Positions 17,407 to 27,468 are shown, counted from the first letter of the stretch. The stretch is 64,000 nucleotides of DNA from JBCDAP01 sp038747915 (GCA_038747915.1 JBCDJJ010000003.1:1-64000); one strand, 5' to 3'. Program-made: numbers and translations. The notes: a model not told the origin generated them from the letters alone.

Positions 17407-18627
17407 TTACTTCGCGGGGACAGCGTCGAGATGGGTGGCAACGAATCGCCGGCCCTCGGCGTCGGCAGCGTGCACGTCGTCGAGGTCGCGGATCGCGGAG
17501 GCGCCCACAGCATCGATCGATGCGGGGCCGAGCCGCTGGAGTTCCATGAAGCCGATCCGCTTGGCCAGGAAAGCGTCGACGGCGGCCTCGTTGGCGGCGT
17601 TGAAGACCGCGCCGGCGGTGCCGCCGCGTCGCATGACGGTATGGGCCGCGGCGAGCGCGGGGTGGCGATCGTGGTCGATCGCGCGGAAGGCGAGGGTGCC
17701 GAGTCCGGCGAGGTCGGCGGGCCCGAGGGGGGGGGCGAGGCCGGGGAGCCGGCGCGGGTGGGTGAGTGCGCACTGGATGGGGGTGCGCATGTCGGGTTGA
17801 CCGAGCTGGGCGATGACCGAGCCGTCGGCGAGTTCGACCAGGGCGTGGATCGTGGAGGTCGGATGGATGACCGCGTCGAGCCGATCGGGCTCGAGCCCGA
17901 ACAACCAGTGGGCCTCGATGAGTTCGAGTGCTTTGTTGGTGAGGCTCGCGGTGTCGATGGTGACTTTGGCGCCCATGTCCCACGTGGGGTGGTCGAGCGC
18001 CTGCTCCGGGGTAACGGTGTCGAGCTGATCGGTCGGCACATCGCGGAGCGGGCCGCCGGAGGCGGTGAGGGTCACGCGTGTGACGCCGCGTGCCGTGTCG
18101 AAGGGGGGTTCGGCGTTGGCCGTTGGGATACCGTGGGCGAGCAGGCACTGCCAGACGCCCGAGTGCTCGGAATCGACGGGCCGGAGCGCAGCGCCCGCGC
18201 GCTTCGATTCGGCGATAACGAGTTCGCCAGCGGCGACGAGCGTCTCTTTATTCGCGAGCAGCACGTGCCGGCCGTGCCGCACGGCCTCGAGTGTGGCGGT
18301 GAGTCCGGCGTAGCCCACGATGCCGGCGACGACCATGTCACACTCGACATCGGTGACGAGCTGGGCAGCAGCGTCGGGGCCGGTGCGCACGCGGTGGTCG
18401 TCGATGGCGCTGTCCGGTGGGTGCGCGAGGGCGAGATCGCGCACATCGAACGCACGGGCTTGATCGGCGAGCATCGCGGCGTTGCGGCCCGCACCGAGGC
18501 CGACGACCTCGAACGAGCCGGGCTCGATGCGGTTGAGATGCTCGATCACCTCGAGCGTTTGCGTGCCGATCGACCCGGTCGAACCGAGGATGATGATGCG
18601 GTTCGGCCTGTTGACGCTCGAGTTCAC
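17407..18627 (-). CDS. dxr: 1-deoxy-D-xylulose 5-phosphate reductoisomerase
   Basis: This 406-residue enzyme performs the first committed step of the MEP isoprenoid pathway, converting DXP to MEP with NADPH and a divalent metal. The NADPH motif ILGSTGSIGTQTLEV lies at residues 13-27. LANKETLVAAGELV, PVDSEHSGVWQCL and LTASGGPLRDVP supply the metal and substrate contacts. The GAKVTIDTASLTNKALELIEAHWLF block is also diagnostic. The start overlaps the stop of the upstream rne gene by four bases (ATGA), so translation is probably coupled. Confidence 0.96.
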   Translation of the reverse strand: MNSSVNRPNRIIILGSTGSIGTQTLEVIEHLNRIEPGSFEVVGLGAGRNAAMLADQARAFDVRDLALAHPPDSAIDDHRVRTGPDAAAQLVTDVECDMVVAGIVGYAGLTATLEAVRHGRHVLLANKETLVAAGELVIAESKRAGAALRPVDSEHSGVWQCLLAHGIPTANAEPPFDTARGVTRVTLTASGGPLRDVPTDQLDTVTPEQALDHPTWDMGAKVTIDTASLTNKALELIEAHWLFGLEPDRLDAVIHPTSTIHALVELADGSVIAQLGQPDMRTPIQCALTHPRRLPGLAPPLGPADLAGLGTLAFRAIDHDRHPALAAAHTVMRRGGTAGAVFNAANEAAVDAFLAKRIGFMELQRLGPASIDAVGASAIRDLDDVHAADAEGRRFVATHLDAVPAK

Positions 18628-21497
18628 GAGCGGCGGCCCCGTCCACCACGGCGGCGCCGGCGGCGTCCTGCAGCTTTCCGACGCTCAGCAGCACGAAGGG
18701 CTCGTGCCACACCGAAGAGGAGCCGCGCGGGTCGGCGCACGGGCACGCGGCCGCCCACAGTCATGGCATCGTCGCCCGCTCCGCCCCGGGCGATGCCGAG
18801 GCGTCGCAGCGGGCTCGCCATGCCGCCGCGGGCTGGACCGCGGCGACGGTCACGCACACCGAGCGATCGGGTGCGCAGGCCGCGAGTGGCGATGGGACGT
18901 GGTGCGGCGCTGGCTCGGTCCACACCGGCACCGGCGAGCCGTGCCGGTCGCTTGCGTTTGGGGGTGCTCGATCTGCCGGGCTTGTTGCTCCCGTTGCGGC
19001 GAGCGGCGGGTTCTTCGCCGGGCATCGATGGACGCTCGATGTCTTCGGGGTTGGCCGGTTTCACCGCGAGCATGCCGAGTTCGCCGGGCTCGACATCCCA
19101 CGAGTCGCCACGCCAGAGCGGCGGGCGGTTGACTTGGTCTTTCGGGGGCGCCTCGCCCTCAGTGAGCTCGAAGATGCGGCGCTGGTCGCGGACGAAGAAG
19201 TCGTTGCCGCGGCGCGTGTCGGCACCGGGTTCTGCGGCTCCGCTCTCCTCGTCTCCACGGCGGCCGCGGCGGCGCCGGCGGCGACGGCGACCCCCGCCGC
19301 CCTCTTCGTCTTTGTCGTCGTCGGTCTCCGGGGCGCGTTTTTCTCTCGTCGCGTCGCCCCCTGCATCGGCGGCGCCGTCGCGATCGGTCTCATCCGTGTC
19401 TCGACCGGTGCGCCGGCGACCGCCGCGGCGGCGCCGGCGGCGTTTGCGCGTGGCGGTGTCGTCCAGATCGTCGGACTCGTCGACATCGTCGAGACCGTCG
19501 AGGACCGAGTCGTCGGTGTCGTCCTCTGCCTCCCGCACGGGGACGCGGCGCTCGCGGGCGATCTCGGCCTCGAGCTCCTCGCGGAGGTCTTCATCATCGG
19601 CGGACTTGGCGGTGGAGACGGGCCACTCGGTGAGCTCGGCGGGTGGCTTGGGCCTGGGCAGGCGTTCGACATCGACGTCGGCGCGGTGGGCGTCGTAGGC
19701 GTAGAAGCGGACGGTGTCGGTCTTGATCGACTCGCTGACGCGGACCTCGACGGTCTTGTTGGTGCGGCCCTCGAGACGGGTGAGCGACTGCCGGCGGTGT
19801 GAGAGCAGCTCGCCCGCGAGCTTGGGGCTGATGACCATCTCGACGGTGTTGATGCGGTCGACCGCGAGCAATCTGGCGAGCTCGCGGAGCGACTCGCGGG
19901 CGATCGAGTCGAGGCGGCGGACCATCGGGCCGCCCTCGGTGAGCCGCTCGAAGTGCTGGCTGCGCATTGAGCCTTTTTGCCGCTGCCGCGTCATCTCGAC
20001 GATGCCGAACTGGCTGATGGGCAGGACCTTGGTGGCCGAGCGGTCGCTTTTGAGGCAGTCCTGGAAGAGCTTCTCGATGGTCTTGCGGTTGCTGCGCTTC
20101 ATCATGTCGATGAGATCACAGATGACGAGGCCGCCGACATCGCGGAGCTTGAGCTGACGGCAGATCTCGGGGACTGCCTCGTTGTTGGTCTTGAAGGCGG
20201 TGGTCTCGGCGTCGTTGTTGGAGCGCATGCGACCGGAGTTGACGTCGATCGCGATGACGGCCTCGGTCTCATCGATGATGAGCGAGCCGCCCGAGGGCAG
20301 CGGGACACGGCGGGAGAGGATCTGCGAGATCTGATCCTCGACGCCGAAGCTCCAGAACATCGGTGCCTGTTCGTTGTAATGGAACAGGTTGGTGCTGGTG
20401 CGCGGGCTGACGATCTTCATGAAGCGCGCGGCGCGCTTCACAGCGATCTCGTTGTCGATGATGATCTCGTCGATCTCGCTCGTCCACAGGTCGCGGAGCG
20501 TGCGCATGAGCAGGTCGGACTCGGCGTAGAGCAGCCGCGGGCGATCGCCGCCCTTATTGAGACGCCGATCGATGTCCTTGCGGAGCCGCTGCAGGTACGC
20601 GAGGTCGCGCTTGAGTTCGGTCTTGGTGCGGTCGAGGCCGGCGGTGCGGAGGATAAAGCCGTAGCCTTCGGGCAGCTCGAGTTGATCGAGGATGTCCTTC
20701 ATCCGCTTGCGGGTGTCCTCGTCTTCGACTTTTCGGGAGACGCCGACCTTGTCCATATCGGGCAGCATCACGAGGTAGCGGCCGGGGATGGAGAGGTAGC
20801 TCGAGAGGGTGGGTCCCTTGGTGTTGATGCCTTCTTTGATGACCTGCACGAGCACCCGCTGCCCCTTCTTGAGGCAGTCTTGGATGGCGGGTCGTTCTCG
20901 GCGCGGGGTCTTCTTGCCGATGCGCTCGGTCGTCTCGTCGGTACCGAAGTACTGGGGGTGCAGGTCGGAGATGTGGAGGAAGCCGTTGGTGTGGTGGCCG
21001 AAGTCGACAAACGCGGCTTGGATGGCCGACTCGACGTTGGTCACGCGGCCGACGTAGATGTTCTGACCGATCGATTCGGTCGCAGCGAACTCGGTGTGAA
21101 GCTCCTCGAGGACACCGTCTTGGACGATCGCGACGCGGCACTCATCGCCGGGCACGTAGTTGACGAGCATCTTTCGCCCTTTGGGCGAGAGGCGTGTGCG
21201 GCGGAGCTTGATGCCGCTCGAGGTCTGCTCGGGCTCGGGGGATGTGCCCCCGGCGCGGTCACCGGTGGCGGCATCGCCCGTGGTCGCGTCGTTGCTTTGC
21301 TCGGCGGCGGCGTCGCTCTTCTTGGTGGAGCGTTTGCGTCGCGAGCGGGTGCGCTTGGGCTTCGGGTCGGTGGCCGGTGGCGTGGTGGTGTCGCTTGCTT
21401 GGGGCGGTGAAGCGGTCGCGTCGGTGGCCGCTGTGCCATCGGCTGCGGGCTCGGCGGCTTGGGTGTCGATCTGTGCGGTGTCGGTCGTCGGATCCAT
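18624..21497 (-). CDS. rne: Ribonuclease E/G family protein
   Basis: This protein is about 957 residues. A Thr/Ala-rich acidic N-terminal extension (about 1-95) precedes the S1 RNA-binding domain, the RNase-H-like part and the catalytic DNase I-like region, where Asp of AIDVNSGRM (about residue 415) and VICDLIDMM (about 460) bind the metal. It cuts single-stranded RNA in mRNA decay and rRNA maturation. The Cys-pair zinc-link expected after the catalytic domain is absent: the stretch reads RSQHFERLTEGGPMVRRLDS. The C-terminal 330 residues are disordered, with Arg/Gly-rich blocks that could bind RNA or partners. The start ATG 21497 was chosen over earlier Mets that lie in low-complexity sequence. 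Confidence 0.9.
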   Translation of the reverse strand: MDPTTDTAQIDTQAAEPAADGTAATDATASPPQASDTTTPPATDPKPKRTRSRRKRSTKKSDAAAEQSNDATTGDAATGDRAGGTSPEPEQTSSGIKLRRTRLSPKGRKMLVNYVPGDECRVAIVQDGVLEELHTEFAATESIGQNIYVGRVTNVESAIQAAFVDFGHHTNGFLHISDLHPQYFGTDETTERIGKKTPRRERPAIQDCLKKGQRVLVQVIKEGINTKGPTLSSYLSIPGRYLVMLPDMDKVGVSRKVEDEDTRKRMKDILDQLELPEGYGFILRTAGLDRTKTELKRDLAYLQRLRKDIDRRLNKGGDRPRLLYAESDLLMRTLRDLWTSEIDEIIIDNEIAVKRAARFMKIVSPRTSTNLFHYNEQAPMFWSFGVEDQISQILSRRVPLPSGGSLIIDETEAVIAIDVNSGRMRSNNDAETTAFKTNNEAVPEICRQLKLRDVGGLVICDLIDMMKRSNRKTIEKLFQDCLKSDRSATKVLPISQFGIVEMTRQRQKGSMRSQHFERLTEGGPMVRRLDSIARESLRELARLLAVDRINTVEMVISPKLAGELLSHRRQSLTRLEGRTNKTVEVRVSESIKTDTVRFYAYDAHRADVDVERLPRPKPPAELTEWPVSTAKSADDEDLREELEAEIARERRVPVREAEDDTDDSVLDGLDDVDESDDLDDTATRKRRRRRRGGRRRTGRDTDETDRDGAADAGGDATREKRAPETDDDKDEEGGGGRRRRRRRRGRRGDEESGAAEPGADTRRGNDFFVRDQRRIFELTEGEAPPKDQVNRPPLWRGDSWDVEPGELGMLAVKPANPEDIERPSMPGEEPAARRNGSNKPGRSSTPKRKRPARLAGAGVDRASAAPRPIATRGLRTRSLGVRDRRRGPARGGMASPLRRLGIARGGAGDDAMTVGGRVPVRRPARLLFGVARALRAAERRKAAGRRRRRRGGRGRRS

Positions 21498-21847
21498 GAG
21501 GCTCGCTCCGTGAGATGAGCGAGCGTGGGTGTCAGCCTTGGCCGTGCGCTCCTTCATCTCGGATCGGTGCGGAGCCACGAAGCTCGGCGCGTCGCCGATG
21601 ACTCGAGCACCTCACGATCCCGATGATGCACCTTCGGCCCATGCCGTCCACGCTCGTGTGGGCGGGGCCGGGCGGTATCGATGCGCGCTCTCGGTGGAGC
21701 GGGCTGCCCGGCGTCCGGGGGTGATCGTCACCTCGCCCGGGCCGCCCTGACTTGTCCTGTCCCGAGTGCCGGAGGCGCCGGATCTGCTCACACTGCCGCG
21801 TTCACCCCGCGATCATCAGGCGGGTGCGGGTATGGGTCGCGATCCGA
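21498..21847. other. Intergenic region, rne upstream / ptsI downstream
   Basis: About 350 bp separate the rne start from the ptsI stop. The region should hold the rne promoter, but no confident -35/-10 pair, RNA fold or small gene could be made out; the open frames here are short and GC-driven. Confidence 0.4.
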
Positions 21848-23614
21848 TCACCCCGACGCGTCGACGGAACGCCCGTCGAACAGCTCGGGGAATCTCTTCC
21901 TGGCCTGATCGCGCAGCAATGCGCTCACCTGCCGTTCGGAATCGAGCGAGCCCACCCGTCGGGCCAGCCGCTCGCAGCTCTTCACATCGACGCTTCGGAT
22001 CACCCGCTTGACAAACGGCAGGCGGCTCGGCGTCGCTGAGAGCGTACGCAGGCCAAGACCGATCAGCAACATGGTGAACACGGGGTCACCGGCGACCTCG
22101 CCGCAGCAGCTCACGGGGACGCCGCTGCGGCGCCCGGCCCGAACAACCTCCTTGATCAGGCGGAGGACCGCGGGATCAGCCGCGGAATAGAGGTGGGCGA
22201 CCCGCTCGTTCGTGCGGTCGACGGCGAGGGTGTACTGGATGAGGTCGTTGGTGCCGATCGAGAAAAAGTCGGCCTCACCGGCGTAAACCGGGGCCATGAC
22301 CGCGGCGGAGGGCACCTCGACCATCATGCCGAGCGGCACCCTTCGATCGAACGCAAGTCCATCCTCCTCAAGGTCTTCCATTACCTCGTGGACGATGAGC
22401 TTGGCCTGGCGGAACTCGCTCAGGCTCGTCACGAGAGGGAACATGATCTTCATCTCACCGAGCGCCGACGCCCGCAGCACGGCTCGGAGGTGCTGCTTGA
22501 ACATGGTGAGGTTGGTGAGGCAGTAGCGGAGCGAGCGGTTTCCAAGAAATGGATTCCGCTCGGGCATCATGGCACGTCGCTGGGTGTACTTGTCGGCACC
22601 GAGGTCGAAGGTGCGGATGGTGACCGGTCGCCCATCGGCGGCCTCGACCGCGGCCCGGAGAGCCTCGAACTGCTCGTCTTCGCTCGGTTCGTGGTCGGAG
22701 GTGAGCCAGAGGAACTCGGTGCGGAACAGGCCGACGCCCTCGGCACCGTGCTCGATGACGTGGTGCATCTCACCGGCGAGTTCGATGTTACCGAGCAGCT
22801 CGATCCGTTCGCCGTCGGTGGTGATGGCGGGTTCTTCGCGGAGTTCACCCAGACGTGCGCGGAGTTCTGCGGCTCGGGCCGCGATGCCGTGGTACCGCTC
22901 GACGATCTCGTCGGTGGGGCGGATGATGACGAGCCCCTCGTCGCCGTCGATGATGATGCGGTCGCCCTCGCGGGCGATATCCATGATGGACTCGGTGCCG
23001 ACCACCGCGGGCAGGCTCAGCGATCGCGCAAAGATGGCGACGTGGCTGGTCTCACCACCTGCCTCGGTGGCGAAGGCGACGACGCCATCGGTGCCGAACT
23101 GCGCGGTCTGGGTGGGCGTGAGCTCGGCCGCGACGACGACGACATCGTGACCCGCCCCAGTGATCTCACGGCGGTGCTCGCCGATGAGGTGGCGGAGCAC
23201 GCGGTGGTCGAGGTCCCAGACATCGTCGACCTTGGTGCGGAAGGCGGATTCGGGCATCGAGGCGAAGAGTTCGGCGACCTCGCGGAATCGCTCCTGGACC
23301 GCGAGTTCGGCGGAGATGCGCTCGGTGGCGATCCGCTCGCGGATGGGCTCGATCAGGGTGCGGTCGCGGAGCATGCCCTGGTGGAAGGCGAAGACATCCG
23401 CTGCCTCGGTGCCCATCTTCTGCTCGGCGTGCGCACGGAGTTCATCGAGTTCGGTGAGGGAAGCCGCGATCGCGGCCTCGAACCGTGCCTGCTCGGCCTC
23501 GATGGCCTGTGCTGCGATCGTGCGCGAGGCCACCGGACGCCTGACGTCGTCCAGCACATAGACCCGGCCGACCACAACGCCCGGTGAGACCGCGATGCCG
23601 CGAAGCTCATGCAT
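21848..23614 (-). CDS. ptsI: Phosphoenolpyruvate-protein phosphotransferase (PTS enzyme I)
   Basis: This 588-residue enzyme I takes the phosphoryl group from PEP and passes it to HPr. The active His lies in GGETSHVAIFARSLSLPAVVG (about residue 188). The PEP-binding barrel follows, with GVGLFRTEFLW, RTFDLGADK, NPFLGNRSLRYCL, MFPLVTSLSEF, GMMVEVPSAAVMAP and FFSIGTNDLIQYTLAVDR. SCCGEVAGDP near the C-terminus carries the conserved Cys. No HPr, HPr kinase or EII gene lies nearby, so it may serve a regulatory PTS; this cannot be settled here. Confidence 0.95.
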   Translation of the reverse strand: MHELRGIAVSPGVVVGRVYVLDDVRRPVASRTIAAQAIEAEQARFEAAIAASLTELDELRAHAEQKMGTEAADVFAFHQGMLRDRTLIEPIRERIATERISAELAVQERFREVAELFASMPESAFRTKVDDVWDLDHRVLRHLIGEHRREITGAGHDVVVVAAELTPTQTAQFGTDGVVAFATEAGGETSHVAIFARSLSLPAVVGTESIMDIAREGDRIIIDGDEGLVIIRPTDEIVERYHGIAARAAELRARLGELREEPAITTDGERIELLGNIELAGEMHHVIEHGAEGVGLFRTEFLWLTSDHEPSEDEQFEALRAAVEAADGRPVTIRTFDLGADKYTQRRAMMPERNPFLGNRSLRYCLTNLTMFKQHLRAVLRASALGEMKIMFPLVTSLSEFRQAKLIVHEVMEDLEEDGLAFDRRVPLGMMVEVPSAAVMAPVYAGEADFFSIGTNDLIQYTLAVDRTNERVAHLYSAADPAVLRLIKEVVRAGRRSGVPVSCCGEVAGDPVFTMLLIGLGLRTLSATPSRLPFVKRVIRSVDVKSCERLARRVGSLDSERQVSALLRDQARKRFPELFDGRSVDASG

Positions 23615-23856
23615 GCGAAGCGACGGCCTCGGAGGGGCCGTCCGAAGAAATGCGAGACGACAGATGCTACTGCGAGTCGGCGTGGGTGATTTTGTGGCCT
23701 GGCTTGACCGGCGCGCCGATGTATGCTTGACTACTCGCGGCCGGAGACGGGACGCCTGCGTGCAAACAGGCCGCCCCCCGGCGTTCGCCCAAGCGAACGG
23801 AGTGGACCTGCTCGATGTCGGCGGTTGTCGTCGTCTCGGCGCACACGGTTATTGAC

Positions 23857-25005
23857 ATGACAACGCTCACTGGGATCCTGCATTGGCCCGCACGGGCCGA
23901 AGGACGCATCCGCCAGCTGAATGGCGATCAAATCCTCGAGAAGGAGGATGACCCGTTCGTCCCCCTGGCACTCGGGGAGGAGTACCCGCTGCGCAACGGG
24001 CAGGAGGTCACCGTCGAGGTGGTCCAGCGCAAGCCCCGCCGTCGCAAGCGGGCGGATGGCACACCGGCGCCGCGTCACCCGCGGCCGGTGGTCGACCGCG
24101 TGCTCGCGATCGAAGGGATCGAGCCTGACGATTACGCGAAGCGCACGCTCTTTGAAGACCTGGAGTCGGTCGACCCCCAGCCGCGGCTCCACCTCGAGTA
24201 CCCGGGGTGCCCGCCGGCGTGCCGGCTGATCGACATGTTCTGCCCGATCGGTCGTGGTCAGCGTGGGCTGATCGTGGCGCCGCCCAAGTCGGGCAAGACG
24301 ATCCTGCTCAAGCAGATCGCCGAGGCGCTCTCGACGAACCACCCGCACCTCGATCTGTACGCGCTGCTCATCGACGAGCGGCCCGAGGAGGTGACCGACT
24401 TCAAGCGGTCGACACCCGCCAAGGTGTTCGCGAGTTCGTCCGATCAAGATGTCGATCGCCACTGCGCGATCGCGCAGATGCTCGTGGAGCGGTGCCGGTT
24501 CATGGTCGAGGCCGGGAAGCACGTGGTCGTGCTGATGGACTCGCTCACGAGGCTCGGGCGCGCGTTCAACAACTCGAAGAAGTTCGGGAACTCGGGCAAG
24601 ACGATGTCGGGCGGCATCGACTCGCGGGCGCTCGAGGTACCCAAGCGCATCTTTGGTTCGGCCCGCAACACCGAGACCGCGGGCTCGCTCACGGTCATCG
24701 CCTCGTGCCTGGTCGACACGGGGAGCCAGGGCGATCAGGTGATCTTCGAGGAGTTCAAGGGCACGGGGAACATGGAGCTGGTGCTCGACCGCAAGATCGC
24801 CGAGCGCCGCGCGTACCCCGCGATCAATCTCGCCGCTTCGGGCACCCGCAAGGAGCACCTGCTGATGGAGCCCAAGGAGTACGAGACGGTCAACGCGCTC
24901 CGCCGGCGGCTGCTCAACATGCCGCCGCACCAGCAGATCGAGCAGTTGCTTGCAGCGCTGAAGAACTACGAGACCAACGCCCAGCTTGTCGGGCTGACGC
25001 GCTGA
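23857..25005 (+). CDS. rho: Transcription termination factor Rho
   Basis: This 382-residue hexameric RNA helicase terminates transcription. A cold-shock-type RNA-binding domain (about residues 3-60, GILHWPARAEGRIRQL) comes first, then the ATPase core with Walker A APPKSGKT, the DERPEEVTDF block, Walker B VVLMDSLTRLGRA and the GGIDSRALEVPKRIFGSARN segment with Q- and R-loop residues. The N-terminal helix bundle (about 45 residues in E. coli) is missing, so the protein begins almost directly with the RNA-binding domain. A Met 42 bp upstream (23815) would add only 14 residues. A methyltransferase gene follows 6 bp downstream. Confidence 0.93.
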   Translation: MTTLTGILHWPARAEGRIRQLNGDQILEKEDDPFVPLALGEEYPLRNGQEVTVEVVQRKPRRRKRADGTPAPRHPRPVVDRVLAIEGIEPDDYAKRTLFEDLESVDPQPRLHLEYPGCPPACRLIDMFCPIGRGQRGLIVAPPKSGKTILLKQIAEALSTNHPHLDLYALLIDERPEEVTDFKRSTPAKVFASSSDQDVDRHCAIAQMLVERCRFMVEAGKHVVVLMDSLTRLGRAFNNSKKFGNSGKTMSGGIDSRALEVPKRIFGSARNTETAGSLTVIASCLVDTGSQGDQVIFEEFKGTGNMELVLDRKIAERRAYPAINLAASGTRKEHLLMEPKEYETVNALRRRLLNMPPHQQIEQLLAALKNYETNAQLVGLTR

Positions 25006-25011
25006 GCGCTG

Positions 25012-25776
25012 ATGGCTGGCGACGAACCCCCGGTGCACACGCTGCGTCCGACGACGCGGTTCGCCGGCCGTGCGGAGGACTATGCGGCGCACCGGCCGTC
25101 GTACCCGAGTGAAGCGGTCGATGCGATCGTTGATGGACTAGATCTCCATCTCGCGGTTGATGTGGGCGCCGGGACAGGGATCTTCTCGCGATTGCTCGCG
25201 GCGCGGGGGGTGCCGGTGGTCGCGATCGAGCCGAATGCTGACATGAGCGCCGCCGCGGAAGTGGCATCGGGCATCGATTGGCGCGAGGGCACCGCGGAGC
25301 GAACCGGCCTCGCTGAGTGCTGCGCCGATCTTGTGAGCTGCGCACAGGCCTTTCACTGGTTCGAACCGACCACGGCGCTGGACGAGTTTCATCGGATCCT
25401 CCGTCCGGGAGGTCGGCTGGCCCTGATCTGGAACACCCGGCAGCGCGATGACCCGGTGGGTCAGGCGTACTTCGATGCGATCCTCGCGGTCGGCGGCGAC
25501 TCGAATGTGGGGAAACGATCGTTCGATGCGGGGTGCATCGAACGTCCCGAGCTCTTCACGCCGTTCCGCCGCACGAGCGTTGCTCACGAGCACCGGCTTG
25601 ATCGCGATGGATTGCTCGGCCGGGCGCTGAGCATCTCGTATTGCCCGCGGTCGGACGACACAGTGGTCGCCCTCAGAGCGCACATAGACGAAGTGATCGA
25701 TCGGTTCGGCGACACACACGGGGTGGTCTCGATGCGGTACGAGACGGTCGTCTACCGGTGCGAGCGCCGGGTGTGA
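25012..25776 (+). CDS. Class I SAM-dependent methyltransferase
   Basis: This 254-residue protein belongs to the UbiE/Methyltransf_11-like group. Motif I DVGAGTGIFSRLLA lies near residue 45, the acidic loop after beta 2 is VAIEPNADM, and the post-motif stretch is LVSCAQAFHWFEPTTALDEFHRILRPGGRLALIWN. The N-terminal FAGRAEDYAAHRPSYP resembles small-molecule methyltransferases of unknown substrate. It starts 6 bp after the rho stop, so it is probably read through from rho. Its end abuts the convergent secreted-protein gene at 25777. Confidence 0.85.
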   Translation: MAGDEPPVHTLRPTTRFAGRAEDYAAHRPSYPSEAVDAIVDGLDLHLAVDVGAGTGIFSRLLAARGVPVVAIEPNADMSAAAEVASGIDWREGTAERTGLAECCADLVSCAQAFHWFEPTTALDEFHRILRPGGRLALIWNTRQRDDPVGQAYFDAILAVGGDSNVGKRSFDAGCIERPELFTPFRRTSVAHEHRLDRDGLLGRALSISYCPRSDDTVVALRAHIDEVIDRFGDTHGVVSMRYETVVYRCERRV

Positions 25777-27036
25777 TCAGCACCCGCCCAAGGCCATATC
25801 GTCGAGCATCGTGCTGAGATCGAAGGCATCGGTCGTGGTGTTGGTATCCATGTTGGTCGATGCCTCATCCGACTCGATGCCGTGGATGTAGGTCAGCACT
25901 TCGAAGGGGTCGTTGCCGAGGCAGGCGTCGTGGGGTACCGGCCAGAACCACCGGCGCGGCCCCGCGACCACGTTGAAGCCCTCGATGGGGAAGTCGGGGT
26001 TGGTGTCGATGATGGAGAGATTGAGGAACGGGGGGAGGTTGGAGGGTGCGGGGCCCTGGACGCGTCCGCTGTCGAAGCCCTGTGGTGTTGGGAGGACAGC
26101 GGGACCGAGAGGGAAGGGGGTCTGCGTGAGTTCGGCCACGAAGCGCTGGGTCGCGCCATCCGTTGAGTTCTCACCGGGCCACTGCTGATAGATGCCCGAG
26201 CCCGCGACATCGTTGCCGACGGGGAACGGCGCGAGCACGCGGGTGTCGAACCAGGACCAGTCGATGGCAACCGCGGCCCACTCGCGCCGCGATGGCGTGT
26301 TCACGGTGGAGATTGCGGGATCGACGGGGAGCGGTGTGAGCAGGAAGCGTCCGTTGAGCGGGAAGAAGCTGACCGGGCCGAGAGGTGTGGGCTGGGTGGT
26401 GTAGGCCGCGGCATCGCCAAGGATGTACGGGATGAGTGCGCGCGCGGGCGTGAGCGAGCCGGCGAGCCGCAGTTCGCGGCGCACACACGGGAAGGTGACA
26501 TCGGTTTGCTCAGCGAGTGTGAGGTCGAAGGAGCGCGGGCTGCCATCGGCGGGCACGACACCGCTATCAAAGGAGACGTGCTCGCCGGCGAAGCGTGTGT
26601 CCAGCGCCAAGCGTTCGCCGAGCACGGTGAGGAAATTGACGGCGCTATGCACCTCGTAGACGCCGGTGCCGGTGATGCGATCGCCGGCGAAGTTGGCATC
26701 GAGCAAGAGGTTGACCTCGTCGACGCGGAAGCGGGCGAGGAGGCTCGGTGTCTCGACGAGGTCGGCTTCGGTGAGCGGCTCGCGACGGAGCGAGAGGGTG
26801 CCGCGGAGGGCTTCGCTGAAGACATCGGGGATGTCGCAGGCGACCGAGGTGCTGCGGTAGCTGGATTCGACATCGAGCCTGTAGATCCGGGGGAGTGTGA
26901 AGGGCGCGTCCACCGCGGCACCATCCGCCTGGGCGGTGATGGTGGGCGTGGGAGCCAGCACACAGGTGCCGAGGGTGAGCGGGATCAATCGGCTGGCGAT
27001 ACGGACCAGGCGAGTGCCGCAGCGTGCGATGAACAT
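25777..27036 (-). CDS. Secreted protein of unknown function with Gly-Cys tail
   Basis: This 419-residue protein has an N-terminal signal peptide (basic start, hydrophobic LIPLTLGTCVLAP, then TPTITAQADG). The body is beta-rich and has no recognised domain. The last 30 residues (AFDLSTMLDDMALGGC) resemble the Asp-rich dockerin-like end seen in the protein at 39008, suggesting a shared secretion or attachment signal. The start ATG 27036 was chosen to give a normal signal peptide; the open frame runs 40 codons further upstream without signal features. Confidence 0.6.
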   Translation of the reverse strand: MFIARCGTRLVRIASRLIPLTLGTCVLAPTPTITAQADGAAVDAPFTLPRIYRLDVESSYRSTSVACDIPDVFSEALRGTLSLRREPLTEADLVETPSLLARFRVDEVNLLLDANFAGDRITGTGVYEVHSAVNFLTVLGERLALDTRFAGEHVSFDSGVVPADGSPRSFDLTLAEQTDVTFPCVRRELRLAGSLTPARALIPYILGDAAAYTTQPTPLGPVSFFPLNGRFLLTPLPVDPAISTVNTPSRREWAAVAIDWSWFDTRVLAPFPVGNDVAGSGIYQQWPGENSTDGATQRFVAELTQTPFPLGPAVLPTPQGFDSGRVQGPAPSNLPPFLNLSIIDTNPDFPIEGFNVVAGPRRWFWPVPHDACLGNDPFEVLTYIHGIESDEASTNMDTNTTTDAFDLSTMLDDMALGGC

Positions 27037-27468
27037 CTCAGGCTCCTGTCTCTGCGGTCCGGGACCAGTTGGTGACAATACGGGAGCACCGCTATGGCCT
27101 GCGGGCGGCCTGATGCTCCGGGCGTGCAACGTGCCAAAGAGACCGATATTGCACACAGATTCACCGTACCTTCGGCCGGGGCATGTGCAAGAACGCGGGG
27201 GTGATCTGCTGGATTCGGGCGATGAGGCCTCGCCGGAGCAGGTGGCTTACCCGACGACAGCCGAAGAACACGGTGTCGATTCACTCACTCAAGTAGGTGA
27301 AGATCGTCCCGGGCTCGCGGTGCGTGAAAACCCATCGGCTGCCTGTGGGTGAGCATCGGGCGTGTGAGGTGCCCGGTGAGCGCTCCGGCAGTGGCGTGGG
27401 CTCATAGCCGATGCGTTCGATGTACGGAGGCTCTCGGCATTGCTTCAGGCCAGTGTGAGGCCCCGTGT
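27037..27468. other. Intergenic region without a recognised gene
   Basis: About 430 bp lie between the LacI gene stop and the start of the secreted-protein gene; both genes are on the minus strand, so the promoter of the secreted protein should be here. No convincing small gene, RNA fold or promoter pair was found. Confidence 0.4.

Noticed and set aside
17218..19698. Long plus-strand open frame (826 codons) antisense to rseP, dxr and rne
   Set aside because: It lies wholly over three well-supported genes. The amino acids are low-complexity products of GC-rich antisense codons, and no domain is visible.
19977..21410. Plus-strand open frame (477 codons) antisense to rne
   Set aside because: It mirrors the rne reading frame and is rich in Asp, Val, Gly and Leu as expected from antisense high-GC DNA.
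22193..23587. Plus-strand open frame (464 codons) antisense to ptsI
   Set aside because: It is the full shadow of ptsI and has no motif of its own.
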